A stretch of 64,000 nucleotides of DNA from assembly GCA_023423935.1 (NCBI GenBank), contig JAFAEQ010000050.1, forward strand, positions 124,001-188,000, given 5' to 3'. A model generated the notes under the pieces. That model was not told where the DNA came from. It was given only the letters and a program-made list of their open reading frames with translations, and made no database searches. A program made the translations under genes and the position numbers. Origin of the DNA: Pseudomonadota bacterium. GTDB taxonomy: Bacteria; Pseudomonadota; Gammaproteobacteria; Steroidobacterales; Steroidobacteraceae. Below are positions 7,609 to 16,220 of the stretch, in pieces. How positions within the stretch are numbered: the stretch's first letter is position 1; each line of letters opens with the position of its first letter.

Positions 7609-9135
7609 TCAGGGTGCGACTTTGAAATCGATCCCCTGCGCCAGCGGCAGCTCGCGGCTCCAGTTGATCGTGTTGGTCTGTCGGCGCATGTAGGCTTTCC
7701 AGGAATCGGAGCCGGACTCCCGGCCGCCGCCCGTGTCTTTCTCGCCGCCGAACGCTCCGCCGATTTCCGCACCTGACGTCCCGATGTTCACGTTCGCGAT
7801 GCCGCAGTCGCTGCCGGTGGCGGCGAGGAAGCCTTCTGCATGCTGCATGTTGTCCGTGAAGATCGAGGACGAGAGGCCGTGGTCGACCGAGTTCTGCATC
7901 GCGATGGCTTCATCGAGATCCTTGAATTCGATCAGATACAGGATCGGACCGAAGGTCTCGGTCTTCACGATGTCCCAGTCGCTCTTCGCGCGCACGATCG
8001 CGGGTTCCACGAAGTGTCCGTGGCCTTCGAGCACTTTGCCGCCGCACAGAAGGGTGCCGCCGGCTCGCGTTGCTGCTTCGAGCGCCGAGGTGAAACGTTC
8101 GACTGCGGACTTGTCGATCAGCGGTCCCATCAGAACGCCTTTCTCCAGCGGATTGCCGATACGCACCTGCGAGTACGCTCGCAGCAGACGATTCTCGAGC
8201 TCGCGCGCCCTGGAACTGTGAACGAAGACGCGGCGTGTGCTCGTGCAGCGCTGACCTGCAGTCCCGACGGCACCGAACACGATCGATGGCACGGCGAGAT
8301 CGAGGTTCGCAAACTCATCGACGATGATCGCGTTGTTGCCGCCCAGCTCGAGCAGGCTCTTGCCGAGACGCGCCGCGACGCGTTCGCCTACCTTGCGACC
8401 CACTGCCGTCGATCCGGTGAACGACACGAGATCGACGCGCCGATCGTCGACGAACTTCTCGGCGAGCTCGTTGCCTGCACTGATGAACAGCTGGAACACG
8501 CCGGGAAATCCATGGCGCTCGAGAACACGATTCACCAGATGCTGAACTGCGATGGCCGTCAGCGGCGTCTTCGGTGAGGGCTTCCAGATGCACACATCGC
8601 CGCACACGGCGGCGAGAAACGCATTCCAGGACCACACCGCGACCGGGAAATTGAACGCGCTGATGATTCCTACGACACCCAGGGGATGCCATTGCTCGTA
8701 CATCCGATGTTGCGGACGTTCCGAATGCATCGTGTTGCCATAGAGCATGCGTGACTGACCGACGGCGAAATCGCCGATGTCGATCATCTCCTGAACTTCG
8801 CCGTCACCCTCCGGCTTGATCTTGCCCATCTCGAGCGTGACCAGGCTGCCGAGCGCGTCCTTGTGCTCGCGTAGCTCGTTGGCGATCAGACGAATCAGCT
8901 CGCCACGTTTCGGGGCGGGAACCATGCGCCATTTTTCGAACACCTGACGCGAGCTGCGGATGATCCGCTCGTAATCCTCGACGGAGGCAGTCTGCACGCG
9001 CGCGAGCAACTCGCCGGTCGCAGGATTGCGGGACTCGATGACCGGAGCCGAACTGTCCTTCGACCAGCCGCCATCAGCCGACCATGCGCCAGCATTGATC
9101 TCGGAAAGTCCGAGTGATTTGAGAACTTCGTGCAT
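7609..9135 (-). CDS. ALDH7-family semialdehyde dehydrogenase (likely 2-aminoadipate-6-semialdehyde dehydrogenase)
   Basis: A 508-residue NAD(P)-dependent aldehyde dehydrogenase of the antiquitin/ALDH7 group. It has the cofactor motif FTGSTAVGRKVGE, LLELGGNNAIIV with the general-base glutamate, and the catalytic cysteine near residue 296 in GTAGQRCTSTRR. The C-terminal FGGEKDTGGGRESGSDSWKA with RQTNTINW is typical of ALDH7. It begins 42 bp after the saccharopine dehydrogenase stop on the same strand, so both are probably one transcript. Together they would convert saccharopine to aminoadipate semialdehyde and then to 2-aminoadipate. The exact substrate is inferred from family and neighbour. 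Confidence 0.88.
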   Translation of the reverse strand: MHEVLKSLGLSEINAGAWSADGGWSKDSSAPVIESRNPATGELLARVQTASVEDYERIIRSSRQVFEKWRMVPAPKRGELIRLIANELREHKDALGSLVTLEMGKIKPEGDGEVQEMIDIGDFAVGQSRMLYGNTMHSERPQHRMYEQWHPLGVVGIISAFNFPVAVWSWNAFLAAVCGDVCIWKPSPKTPLTAIAVQHLVNRVLERHGFPGVFQLFISAGNELAEKFVDDRRVDLVSFTGSTAVGRKVGERVAARLGKSLLELGGNNAIIVDEFANLDLAVPSIVFGAVGTAGQRCTSTRRVFVHSSRARELENRLLRAYSQVRIGNPLEKGVLMGPLIDKSAVERFTSALEAATRAGGTLLCGGKVLEGHGHFVEPAIVRAKSDWDIVKTETFGPILYLIEFKDLDEAIAMQNSVDHGLSSSIFTDNMQHAEGFLAATGSDCGIANVNIGTSGAEIGGAFGGEKDTGGGRESGSDSWKAYMRRQTNTINWSRELPLAQGIDFKVAP

Positions 9136-9177
9136 ATCGAACCTGTGTGTTGAGCCGTGTGCTGCGCCAATCGAGCT

Positions 9178-10335
9178 TCAGGAGGCGCGCTGGTGGCCGG
9201 CGCGTCCGCTCACGACCATCTGCGAAGACACTTCCTTGCCGCCGCTCGCCGTGTAGTGCTTGCCAAAGCGATTCTCGAGAACATCGAGCAGGCGGAAATC
9301 TTCCTGGCGGACGAAGCCACGATGTTTGCCGCCGCTGTTCAGGACCAGATCGACGACCGCGGTGATGCCCGACGCGGTGGTGACCTGAATCGCCGACCAC
9401 AGGCGGCCTGCGATCATCTGCGGATACACCTTGTTCACATAGGTTTCCTCGCGCAGATCGCCATCCTGCTTACCTGTGACCGCGACATAGATCACGACCA
9501 CGTCCTGCAAGGTCTGCGGCACTGCATTCTCCAGAATGCGCTTCAACGTGCCTCGATCGTGATTGAGCTTCAGATCGTTCATCAGCAGACGCATCTGCTC
9601 GCAGTGTCCGGGATAGCGCATGGTCTTGTAGTCCATGTTCTTCACGCGGTCGCCGTAGGTCTCGGCGAGCGAACCCAAGCCACCTGAAGTGTTGAATGCC
9701 TCGTACAACGTGCCATCGAGCTCGATCTCTTCGAGACCCTCCAACGGTGCGACCTCGATGCGACGTCCATCGACGAGTGCTTCGCAAGGATTGCCGTACT
9801 CGTTGATCAAGCCTTCGGTCGACCAGGTTAGCGAGTACTTGAGCACGTTGTGCGGATGCTGTGGCAACGCTCCGACGCGCAGTTTCACCGTGCGCAGTTC
9901 GTCGAAATGCTGAATCAACTCATTGGCTGCGATCGAGATGAATCCGGGTGCAAGACCGCATTGAGGAACGAATGCTTGCGCAGCGCCATCGGAGATGCGA
10001 CGCACGGCACGCGTGACTTCGACGTCTTCGGTGAGATCGAAGTAATGTATACCGGCGCGGCGCGCTGCTTCGGCAACTGCGACGTTGCAATAGAAGGGCA
10101 GACTCGAAATAACAGCATCGACAGGATGCTCTCTGAGCTGCGCTTCGAGTGCCTTCGCGTCGGCCGCATCGACCGTGTGTGCGTGCAGACGAGTCAGCTT
10201 GTGAGCGCGAACGACGGAGTTTGCAGCCTCGCCGCTGACATCGCCGAGATGCACTTCGTAGTCGCCGGACTCTGCCAGCAATCCGGAAATGAGCGCGCCG
10301 ATCTTGCCTGCACCGAGAATCAGTACTTTTTTCAT
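9178..10335 (-). CDS. Saccharopine dehydrogenase family protein (glutamate-forming type)
   Basis: A 385-residue Rossmann enzyme starting MKKVLILGAGKIGALISGLL. The ATG at 10335 is preferred over an upstream one at 10362 because GGAG precedes it and the fold begins immediately. Conserved parts are SSLPFYCN, YFDLTEDVE, QCGLAPGFISI and the C-terminal substrate domain with TLRYPGH-like KTMRYPGHCEQM. This matches bacterial homologues of the C-terminal half of animal AASS (saccharopine to glutamate plus aminoadipate semialdehyde). A lysine-ketoglutarate reductase partner is not in the window. The downstream ALDH7 gene supports a lysine-degradation role. Confidence 0.85.
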   Translation of the reverse strand: MKKVLILGAGKIGALISGLLAESGDYEVHLGDVSGEAANSVVRAHKLTRLHAHTVDAADAKALEAQLREHPVDAVISSLPFYCNVAVAEAARRAGIHYFDLTEDVEVTRAVRRISDGAAQAFVPQCGLAPGFISIAANELIQHFDELRTVKLRVGALPQHPHNVLKYSLTWSTEGLINEYGNPCEALVDGRRIEVAPLEGLEEIELDGTLYEAFNTSGGLGSLAETYGDRVKNMDYKTMRYPGHCEQMRLLMNDLKLNHDRGTLKRILENAVPQTLQDVVVIYVAVTGKQDGDLREETYVNKVYPQMIAGRLWSAIQVTTASGITAVVDLVLNSGGKHRGFVRQEDFRLLDVLENRFGKHYTASGGKEVSSQMVVSGRAGHQRAS

Positions 10336-10482
10336 GATTAGAGCTCCAGGAAAGGCGGCCATTTAAGGCGCGCCCCGAAGCGCTGTAAATCCGCGCGCTC
10401 AACTGTATGCAAGTTGGGGGTCTGTTCCTTTTGCAAGAGAGGGGCGGGTGCTAGGATCGCACCACTTTTGTAAGGACGGCGT

Positions 10483-11841
10483 ATGACGCGCAACCCCGAT
10501 CTGATCGAGTGGCATCCGGCGAGCTGGCAGACCAAGCCTGCGGCACAACAACCGACCTACGCCGACAAGGCTGCGCTCGACCGCGCAGTGGCGGAGCTGT
10601 CGCGCTTGCCGCCCATCGTCGTTTCCTGGGAAATCGAGGCTCTGAAGGAGCACATTGCCGCTGCGCAACGCGGTGAGCGCTTCGTGCTTCAGGGCGGCGA
10701 TTGTGCGGAGGGCTTCGAAGACTGCCAGTCGGACAAGATCGCCAAGAAACTGAAGATCCTGTTGCAGATGAGCCTGGTGCTGCTGCACGGGATGAAAAAG
10801 CCGATCGTGAGAATCGGACGGATGGCGGGGCAGTATGCGAAGCCGCGATCGGCCGATACCGAAACGCGCGACGGTGTAACGTTGCCGAGCTATCGCGGCG
10901 CCAATGTGAATCGTCCCGGCTTCACCGCCGAAGATCGCGAGCCCGATCCCGAGCTGCTGTTACGTGGTTACGAACGCGCAGGTCTCACGCTCAACTTCGT
11001 ACGCGCCCTGATCGATGGCGGCTTTGCCGATCTGCATCACCCGGAATACTGGGACCTGGATTTCGTGCGGCATTCGCCCTTGAAGGCCGCGTACGAACAG
11101 ATCGTGCATTCGATTTCCGATGCGCTCGATTTCTTCGAGGCGAGCAGCCGCCGCGCCATTCATGAAGCAACCCGCGTGGACTTCTATGCGAGTCACGAGG
11201 GCCTGCACCTTCACTACGAACAGGCACAGACGCGCTTCATCGAACGTCAGCAGCGCTGGTACAACCTCTCGACTCACATGCCCTGGATCGGCATGCGTAC
11301 GGCAGCACTCGATGGCGCGCATGTGGAGCTGTTCCGCGGGATCGCCAACCCCATGGGTATCAAGGTCGGTCCGTCGATGAGCGCGGAATGGGTGCAGGGC
11401 CTGCTCTCGACGCTCAATCCGAACAACGAACCCGGTCGCATCGTGCTGATTCATCGCATGGGCGCGAAGGAAATCGAGAAGCGCCTGCCGCCGTTGATCC
11501 AGGCCGTGCGCGCTACGGGTAGCCCGGTGCTTTGGATGTGCGACCCCATGCACGGCAACACCGAAACCTCGAGCTCGGGACTCAAGACGCGTCGTTTCGA
11601 CAACATCGTCTCAGAGCTGGAGACAGCATTCCGCGTACATCGTGAGATGGGCACCTACCTGGGCGGCGTGCATTTCGAGCTCACCGGTGAAGACGTCACC
11701 GAATGCACGGGCGGTGCGCGTGGCCTCACCGATGCCGATCTCGCACGTGCCTACAAATCCCAGGTCGATCCGCGCCTCAACTACGAACAGGCGCTGGAGC
11801 TCGCGATGCGCGTAGCGGGGTTGAATCCGCCGCGAAGATGA
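10483..11841 (+). CDS. Class II 3-deoxy-D-arabino-heptulosonate 7-phosphate synthase
   Basis: A 452-residue enzyme condensing phosphoenolpyruvate and erythrose-4-phosphate, the first step of the shikimate pathway. It belongs to the plant/Mycobacterium-like class II family: WHPASWQTKPAAQQPTY near the N-terminus, LQGGDCAEGF with the metal-binding cysteine, VRIGRMAGQYAKPRS, WIGMRT, NPMGIKVGPSM, MCDPMHGNT and GGVHFELTGEDVTEC. AAGGA precedes the ATG. The opposite-strand lysine operon begins 150 bp upstream, so the gap at 10336-10482 holds divergent promoters. I see no N-terminal extension of the kind used for feedback control by Trp/Phe in actinobacteria. Confidence 0.93.
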   Translation: MTRNPDLIEWHPASWQTKPAAQQPTYADKAALDRAVAELSRLPPIVVSWEIEALKEHIAAAQRGERFVLQGGDCAEGFEDCQSDKIAKKLKILLQMSLVLLHGMKKPIVRIGRMAGQYAKPRSADTETRDGVTLPSYRGANVNRPGFTAEDREPDPELLLRGYERAGLTLNFVRALIDGGFADLHHPEYWDLDFVRHSPLKAAYEQIVHSISDALDFFEASSRRAIHEATRVDFYASHEGLHLHYEQAQTRFIERQQRWYNLSTHMPWIGMRTAALDGAHVELFRGIANPMGIKVGPSMSAEWVQGLLSTLNPNNEPGRIVLIHRMGAKEIEKRLPPLIQAVRATGSPVLWMCDPMHGNTETSSSGLKTRRFDNIVSELETAFRVHREMGTYLGGVHFELTGEDVTECTGGARGLTDADLARAYKSQVDPRLNYEQALELAMRVAGLNPPRR

Positions 11842-11856
11842 GAACGGACTTGGAGT

Positions 11857-11983
11857 GCCGCAAAGACCGCAAAAAGGATATGTAGATCGGCAATGAGCAA
11901 GTTCTGAAAATTGCTCGCTGAACACCAGCAAGAGTCTGGAAGCGATCCGAACCTTTACATTCTTTTTTGCGGTCTTTGCGGCC
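11857..11983. repeat. Inverted-repeat element D (GCCGCAAAGACCGC family)
   Basis: The left arm at 11857-11877 and the right arm at 11962-11983 are reverse complements over the 19-base core. The loop of about 84 bases holds the hairpin GAGCAA-(10)-TTGCTC. It separates the convergent DAHP synthase and pseudouridine synthase genes. The right arm is read as the last codons of the latter on the minus strand (residues RPQRPQKRM before a TAA inside the element). Confidence 0.88.
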
Positions 11984-12560
11984 GTCCTGTTCCTAGAAAT
12001 TCCTGCACCTCCAGCGAATTGACCCGCCGAGATTCGCCGGGTGCGAGACCTTCCAGTGTCCACGGACCGACGGACCAGCGGATCAGTCGCAGCGTCGGCA
12101 GTCCAACGGCGGCCGTCATTCTTCGTACCTGCCGATTGCGGCCTTCGCGGATCGTGAGGGAGATCCAGCTCGTCGGAATCGATTTGCGTTCGCGGATGGG
12201 AGGCGTTCGTGGCCAGAGCCATTGCGGCTGATCGATCATGCGGGCTTCGGCCGGAAGTGTCGGGCCATCCGCAAGCTTGACGCCGAGTCGCAACGGTTCG
12301 AGCAGCTCGTTCGTAGCGATGCCTTCCACTTGGGCCAGATAGGTCTTTGGCGCTTTCCAGCGTGGATCGGCGAGACGCGCCTGCAACGTTCCGGAGTCGG
12401 TGAGCAGGACCAGTCCTTCGCTGTCGTAATCGAGTCGTCCTGCGGGGCGCATGTCAGGTGCCGACAAAAAATCCTTCAGCGTCTTCTTGCCGTCGATGCT
12501 CGTAAACTGCGTGAGCACCTGGAACGGCTTATTGAAGAGCAGAAGCGCAGGCGGGCTCAC
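11955..12560 (-). CDS. RsuA-family 23S/16S rRNA pseudouridine synthase, RluE-like
   Basis: About 201 residues. The catalytic aspartate lies in PAGRLDYDSEGLVLLTDSG, and KTYLAQVEG, REGRNRQVRRMTAAVGLPTLRLIRWSVGPWTL are standard for this family. The absence of an S4 domain and the short N-terminus (LLLFNKPFQVLTQF) suit RluE (23S U2457). The start is taken as the GTG at 12560, which overlaps the LysR stop as GTGA; upstream residues of the open frame belong to LysR DNA. The last residues (GRPQRPQKRM) are encoded by the right arm of repeat element D, so the ancestral stop was probably displaced. RluE is the most likely orthologue, not proven. Confidence 0.87.
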   Translation of the reverse strand: MSPPALLLFNKPFQVLTQFTSIDGKKTLKDFLSAPDMRPAGRLDYDSEGLVLLTDSGTLQARLADPRWKAPKTYLAQVEGIATNELLEPLRLGVKLADGPTLPAEARMIDQPQWLWPRTPPIRERKSIPTSWISLTIREGRNRQVRRMTAAVGLPTLRLIRWSVGPWTLEGLAPGESRRVNSLEVQEFLGTGRPQRPQKRM

Positions 12561-13471
12561 GCGCGTCGCTCGGAGGCATTCGGTCGCTGGACCAGATCGA
12601 TGAAGCGTTGAACTGCAGCAGAGTTCTCGCCGGGCCGGCACGCGAGGATCAGTGGTGCCTTCAGTTCGGGGCTGCCGGTCAGCATGCGGTACATGACACC
12701 GTCCATCTGCAGACGACGCAGCGATGCGGGAACGATCGAAACGCCGATGCCGGCGGCGACCAGATTCAACGTCGACAGAATGCGCGGCGCTTCCTGACCG
12801 ACGCGCGGACTGAAACCTGCATTGCGACAAGCCGCGATGATCGTGTCGTAGAGGCCGGGTCCGCCAGGTCGCTTGTAGAGGACGAACGTTTCGGTCGCGA
12901 GTGCATCGAGTTTCAGTGGGACATGCTCGTCGCGCGCGAGGCGATGACCGACGGGCAGGGCAACGACCATCTCTTCTTCGAGCAAAGGTCGCACGACGAG
13001 GCCTGCCATCAGATCGGCTTCGGGCGAACGGATGAAGGCGGCATCGATCGTTTCGTTGTGCAAGCCCTGCACCAGCTCGCCGCTGCCGCTTTCTTCCAGG
13101 ATCAGCGATACGAGCGGCGACATTTCACGAAAGGCGCGAATCACGCGCGGCACGAACGGATGGAAGGGCGCCGATCCGGTAAAGCCGACCACGACGCGAC
13201 CCTGCTCGCCGCGTGCCGTTCGCCGTGTCGAGGCGAATGCGCGATCGACCTCTTCGAGAATGTCGCGCGCACGTTCGAGAAAGACCTTGCCCGCATCCGT
13301 GAGCTCGACACCGCGCGGCATGCGACGAAAGAGCTGCACGCCCAGCTCGCGCTCGAGCGCGCGGATCTGCTGACTCAAAGGCGGTTGCTGCATGCCGAGT
13401 CGACGCGCAGCACGCGTGACATGGCCTTCTTCGGCGACAGCGATGAAATAGCGTAAGTGACGCAGCTCCAT
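12557..13471 (-). CDS. LysR-family transcriptional regulator
   Basis: A 304-residue regulator. The winged helix-turn-helix is residues 1-60 (MELRHLRYFIAVAEEGHVTRAARRLGMQQPPLSQQIRALERELG), followed by the periplasmic-binding-like effector domain (VVVGFTGSAPFHPFVP, DAAFIRSPEAD, GIGVSIVPASL). The ATG at 13471 places the HTH at the very start; the longer frame adds 12 unconserved residues. The sequence resembles the BenM/CatR-like branch that responds to aromatic or small organic acids; the inducer is unknown. Its stop overlaps the start of the pseudouridine synthase, an unexpected partner. No catabolic genes are adjacent. Confidence 0.92.
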   Translation of the reverse strand: MELRHLRYFIAVAEEGHVTRAARRLGMQQPPLSQQIRALERELGVQLFRRMPRGVELTDAGKVFLERARDILEEVDRAFASTRRTARGEQGRVVVGFTGSAPFHPFVPRVIRAFREMSPLVSLILEESGSGELVQGLHNETIDAAFIRSPEADLMAGLVVRPLLEEEMVVALPVGHRLARDEHVPLKLDALATETFVLYKRPGGPGLYDTIIAACRNAGFSPRVGQEAPRILSTLNLVAAGIGVSIVPASLRRLQMDGVMYRMLTGSPELKAPLILACRPGENSAAVQRFIDLVQRPNASERRA

Positions 13472-13591
13472 CGGATATATGTAGCAGATATCAAGCAACG
13501 CCGACATGCGACGCGATGTCTGCGCCTTGTGTGAGCTGACATTGCTGCCGCTGCCCGGTACTGTGCGCGCTTTTCCTCGTACCGCTCCATC

Positions 13592-14323
13592 ATGCCCAAG
13601 AGCTCACCGCCGCGACGTACGGTCGCGCTGCATCCGGATGCGCCCGTGCGCGAGCAGAGGCCGCAGCCCGAGTGGCCTCCGGATGGCGTGACGTTTCGGC
13701 AGGACTGCACGCTGTGTCCGCGGCTCGCGTCCTTCCTGAAAGAAGGTCGCGCCGAGTATCCGAACTATTACTGCGCGCCAGTGCCGCCGTTCGGCGATCC
13801 GAATGCGCGATTGCTGATCGTAGGGCTTGCGCCGGGCTTTCACGGCGCGAATGCGACGGCGCGTCCGTTTACGGGCGATCATGCAGGCTTGCTGCTTTAT
13901 CGAACGCTGCATCGGTTTGGATTCGCGAGCCGTCCCGAGTCCATCCATGTCGGCGATGGGCTCGAGCTCATCGATGCACGCATCACCAACTCGGTGAAAT
14001 GCGTCCCGCCGCAGAACAAACCCTTACCGATAGAAATTCGGACGTGTAATCGCTATCTCGCAGCGGAGCTCGATCGCCTGGCGAAGCCATCGGTGCTCGT
14101 GGCACTGGGCTCGGTCGCACATACGAGCATCCTGCAAGCGCTCGGCCTCAAGCTCGGCGATTACAAGTTCGGCCATGCGGCGGAGTACGAACTTCCTCAC
14201 GGGCATCGGCTGATCGATTCCTATCATTGCAGTCGCTACAACACGCAGACACGTCGACTCACGGATGCGATGTTCGAAGATATCTTCAGGCGCGCTGCGG
14301 AAATCCTGCACACCCTGCCTTGA
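13592..14323 (+). CDS. Type-5 uracil-DNA glycosylase (UdgB), iron-sulfur
   Basis: A 243-residue DNA repair enzyme that excises uracil and related deaminated bases. Motif A is GLAPGFHGANATARPFTGD, motif B is SYHCSRYNTQTR. Family 5 lacks the usual motif-A Asp/Asn. Cysteines for a 4Fe-4S cluster are C47 and C50 (DCTLCPRL), with C62 (NYYCAP) and the later KCVPPQNK cysteine likely ligands. The gene is on the opposite strand to LysR and 70 bp upstream of uvrC, so two base/nucleotide excision repair genes are adjacent. Confidence 0.9.
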   Translation: MPKSSPPRRTVALHPDAPVREQRPQPEWPPDGVTFRQDCTLCPRLASFLKEGRAEYPNYYCAPVPPFGDPNARLLIVGLAPGFHGANATARPFTGDHAGLLLYRTLHRFGFASRPESIHVGDGLELIDARITNSVKCVPPQNKPLPIEIRTCNRYLAAELDRLAKPSVLVALGSVAHTSILQALGLKLGDYKFGHAAEYELPHGHRLIDSYHCSRYNTQTRRLTDAMFEDIFRRAAEILHTLP

Positions 14324-14381
14324 GGGCAGTGCGGTGAGCCGCCATTGAATGGAAGCTGTGCGTTCTGCGCACCCGCTTATC

Positions 14382-14387
14382 TACAAT
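14382..14387 (+). promoter_or_regulatory. Candidate -10 box giving a leaderless uvrC transcript
   Basis: TACAAT ends six bases before the uvrC ATG (14394), so a transcript starting seven bases downstream would begin at or next to the start codon. No Shine-Dalgarno sequence precedes that ATG. A clear -35 is not visible. Confidence 0.35.
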
Positions 14388-14393
14388 CGCGCC

Positions 14394-16214
14394 ATGGCCG
14401 AATTCGATTCCAAGCTGTTCCTCGCCAACGTCAGTCAGCGCCCGGGCGTCTATCGCATGCTGGGCGCGGACGGCGAGGTGCTGTACGTCGGCAAGGCTCG
14501 CAATCTCAAGAACCGTCTGACGAGCTATTTCGTCGGCAAAGCGCAGACGGCGAAGACCATGACGATGGTTTCGCAGATCGCCAACGTGGAAGTCACGGTG
14601 ACGGCCTCCGAAACCGAGGCGCTGCTGCTCGAATACAACCTGATCAAGAAGCATCGTCCGCGCTTCAACGTCGCGCTGCGGGACGATAAGAGTTTCCCGT
14701 ATCTCTACATCTCCACGGATCACGAGTATCCGCGGATCAGCTTCTATCGCGGCAGCCGCAGTCGCATGGCCGGACGATTCTTCGGCCCTTATCCGAATGC
14801 ACGTGCGACACGCGAGACGCTTCTGCTGCTTCAGAAGCTGTTTTTGCTGCGGCCGTGCAGCGACTCGTTCTTCGCCAATCGCTCGCGACCGTGCCTGCAG
14901 CATCAGATCAAACGTTGCTCGGCCCCCTGCGTCCAACTCATTTCGCCTGAAGCCTATGGGCAGGACGTGAAAGACGCGATCAAGGTGGTGGAGGGCAGGG
15001 GGGCAGAACTGCTCGATGATCTTGCGCAGCGCATGGAGCAGGCGGCGCAGCAGCTCGAGTTCGAGAAGGCGGCGCATTTGCGCGACCAGATCCATGGCAT
15101 CAAGGCGATTCACTCGACCCAGTCGATGACGGGCGACAGCTCGCATGACATCGATGCCGTGGCATTGTCGTCGGGAGCAGGGGACAACTGCGTGTCCATC
15201 GTCTTCGTGCGCGGCGGCCGCAATCTGGGCAGCAATAATTTCTTCCCGCGCGCGGGCCTTGCGGAGGCAGGTGAGCTGCTGTCCGGCTTTCTGGTGCAGT
15301 ACTACCTGGGGCGCGAGGCGCCCGACGAGATTCTGATCAGCGAACCGATCGAGGATGCGGATCTGCTCGAAGCGACGCTGTCCGAACGCATGAACAAGTC
15401 CGTACGCATCCGCACGAACGTCCGCGGTACGCGGGCGCGCTATCTGGAGATGGCGAAAACCAACGCCGAAATCGGCCTCAAGATGCGTCAGGCGACCGAG
15501 GCTACGACAGCAGAGCAGCTCGAAGGCGTCGCTGCCGCACTCGCGCTGCCTGGAACGCCAGCGCGCATCGAGTGTTTCGACATCAGTCATACGATGGGCG
15601 AACGGACAGTGGCGTCCTGCGTGGTGTTCGGACCATCAGGACCGCTCAAGACCGACTATCGACGCTTCAATATCGAAGGGATCGAGCCCGGAGACGACTA
15701 CGGCGCCATGCGCCAGGCTTTGACGCGTCGCTACTCGCGCATCAAGAAAGGTGAAGTGCCGATGCCGGATCTGCTCCTGATCGACGGCGGCCCCGGCCAG
15801 CTGGCGCAGGCGATCGATGTGCTGAACGAGCTCGAGATCACCTCGGTGTCAGTTGCATCCGTCGCCAAAGGGGCCGATCGCAAACCTGGTCAGGAGCGCC
15901 TTTTCTTGGCGCATCAGGAGCTGCCCACTATACTGCCGCCCGACTCGCCCGCCTTGCATCTGATTCAGAGGATCCGCGACGAGGCGCATCGCTTTGCCAT
16001 TGCAGGGCATCGTCAGCGCCGCGCGAAAGCGCGCCGGGAATCCATTCTCGAAACCGTTCCGGGCCTCGGACCACGCAAGCGCCGCGAGTTGTTGCGCCAG
16101 TTCGGCGGACTTCAGGGTATTACGCGCGCCGGGATCGAAGATCTGGAGAAGGTGCACGGCATCAGCCGCAAGCTGGCAGAGTCCATCTATGAGACGCTGC
16201 ATGCGGCAGGGTAA
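14394..16214 (+). CDS. uvrC: Excinuclease ABC subunit C
   Basis: A 606-residue nuclease of nucleotide excision repair, making both incisions after UvrAB damage recognition. N-terminal GIY-YIG nuclease (RPGVYRML, VLYVGKARNLKNRL, 3' incision), UVR motif (LEFEKAAHLRDQIHGIK), RNase H-like C-terminal nuclease (ECFDISHTMGERTVASCVVF, LLIDGGPGQLAQA) and two helix-hairpin-helix motifs (VPGLGPRKRRELLRQFG, VHGISRKLAESIY). The ATG at 14394 (MAEFDSKLF) is chosen over one at 14349 because conserved sequence starts there. pgsA follows six bases after the stop, as in enterobacteria. Confidence 0.96.
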   Translation: MAEFDSKLFLANVSQRPGVYRMLGADGEVLYVGKARNLKNRLTSYFVGKAQTAKTMTMVSQIANVEVTVTASETEALLLEYNLIKKHRPRFNVALRDDKSFPYLYISTDHEYPRISFYRGSRSRMAGRFFGPYPNARATRETLLLLQKLFLLRPCSDSFFANRSRPCLQHQIKRCSAPCVQLISPEAYGQDVKDAIKVVEGRGAELLDDLAQRMEQAAQQLEFEKAAHLRDQIHGIKAIHSTQSMTGDSSHDIDAVALSSGAGDNCVSIVFVRGGRNLGSNNFFPRAGLAEAGELLSGFLVQYYLGREAPDEILISEPIEDADLLEATLSERMNKSVRIRTNVRGTRARYLEMAKTNAEIGLKMRQATEATTAEQLEGVAAALALPGTPARIECFDISHTMGERTVASCVVFGPSGPLKTDYRRFNIEGIEPGDDYGAMRQALTRRYSRIKKGEVPMPDLLLIDGGPGQLAQAIDVLNELEITSVSVASVAKGADRKPGQERLFLAHQELPTILPPDSPALHLIQRIRDEAHRFAIAGHRQRRAKARRESILETVPGLGPRKRRELLRQFGGLQGITRAGIEDLEKVHGISRKLAESIYETLHAAG

Positions 16215-16220
16215 AACGCA

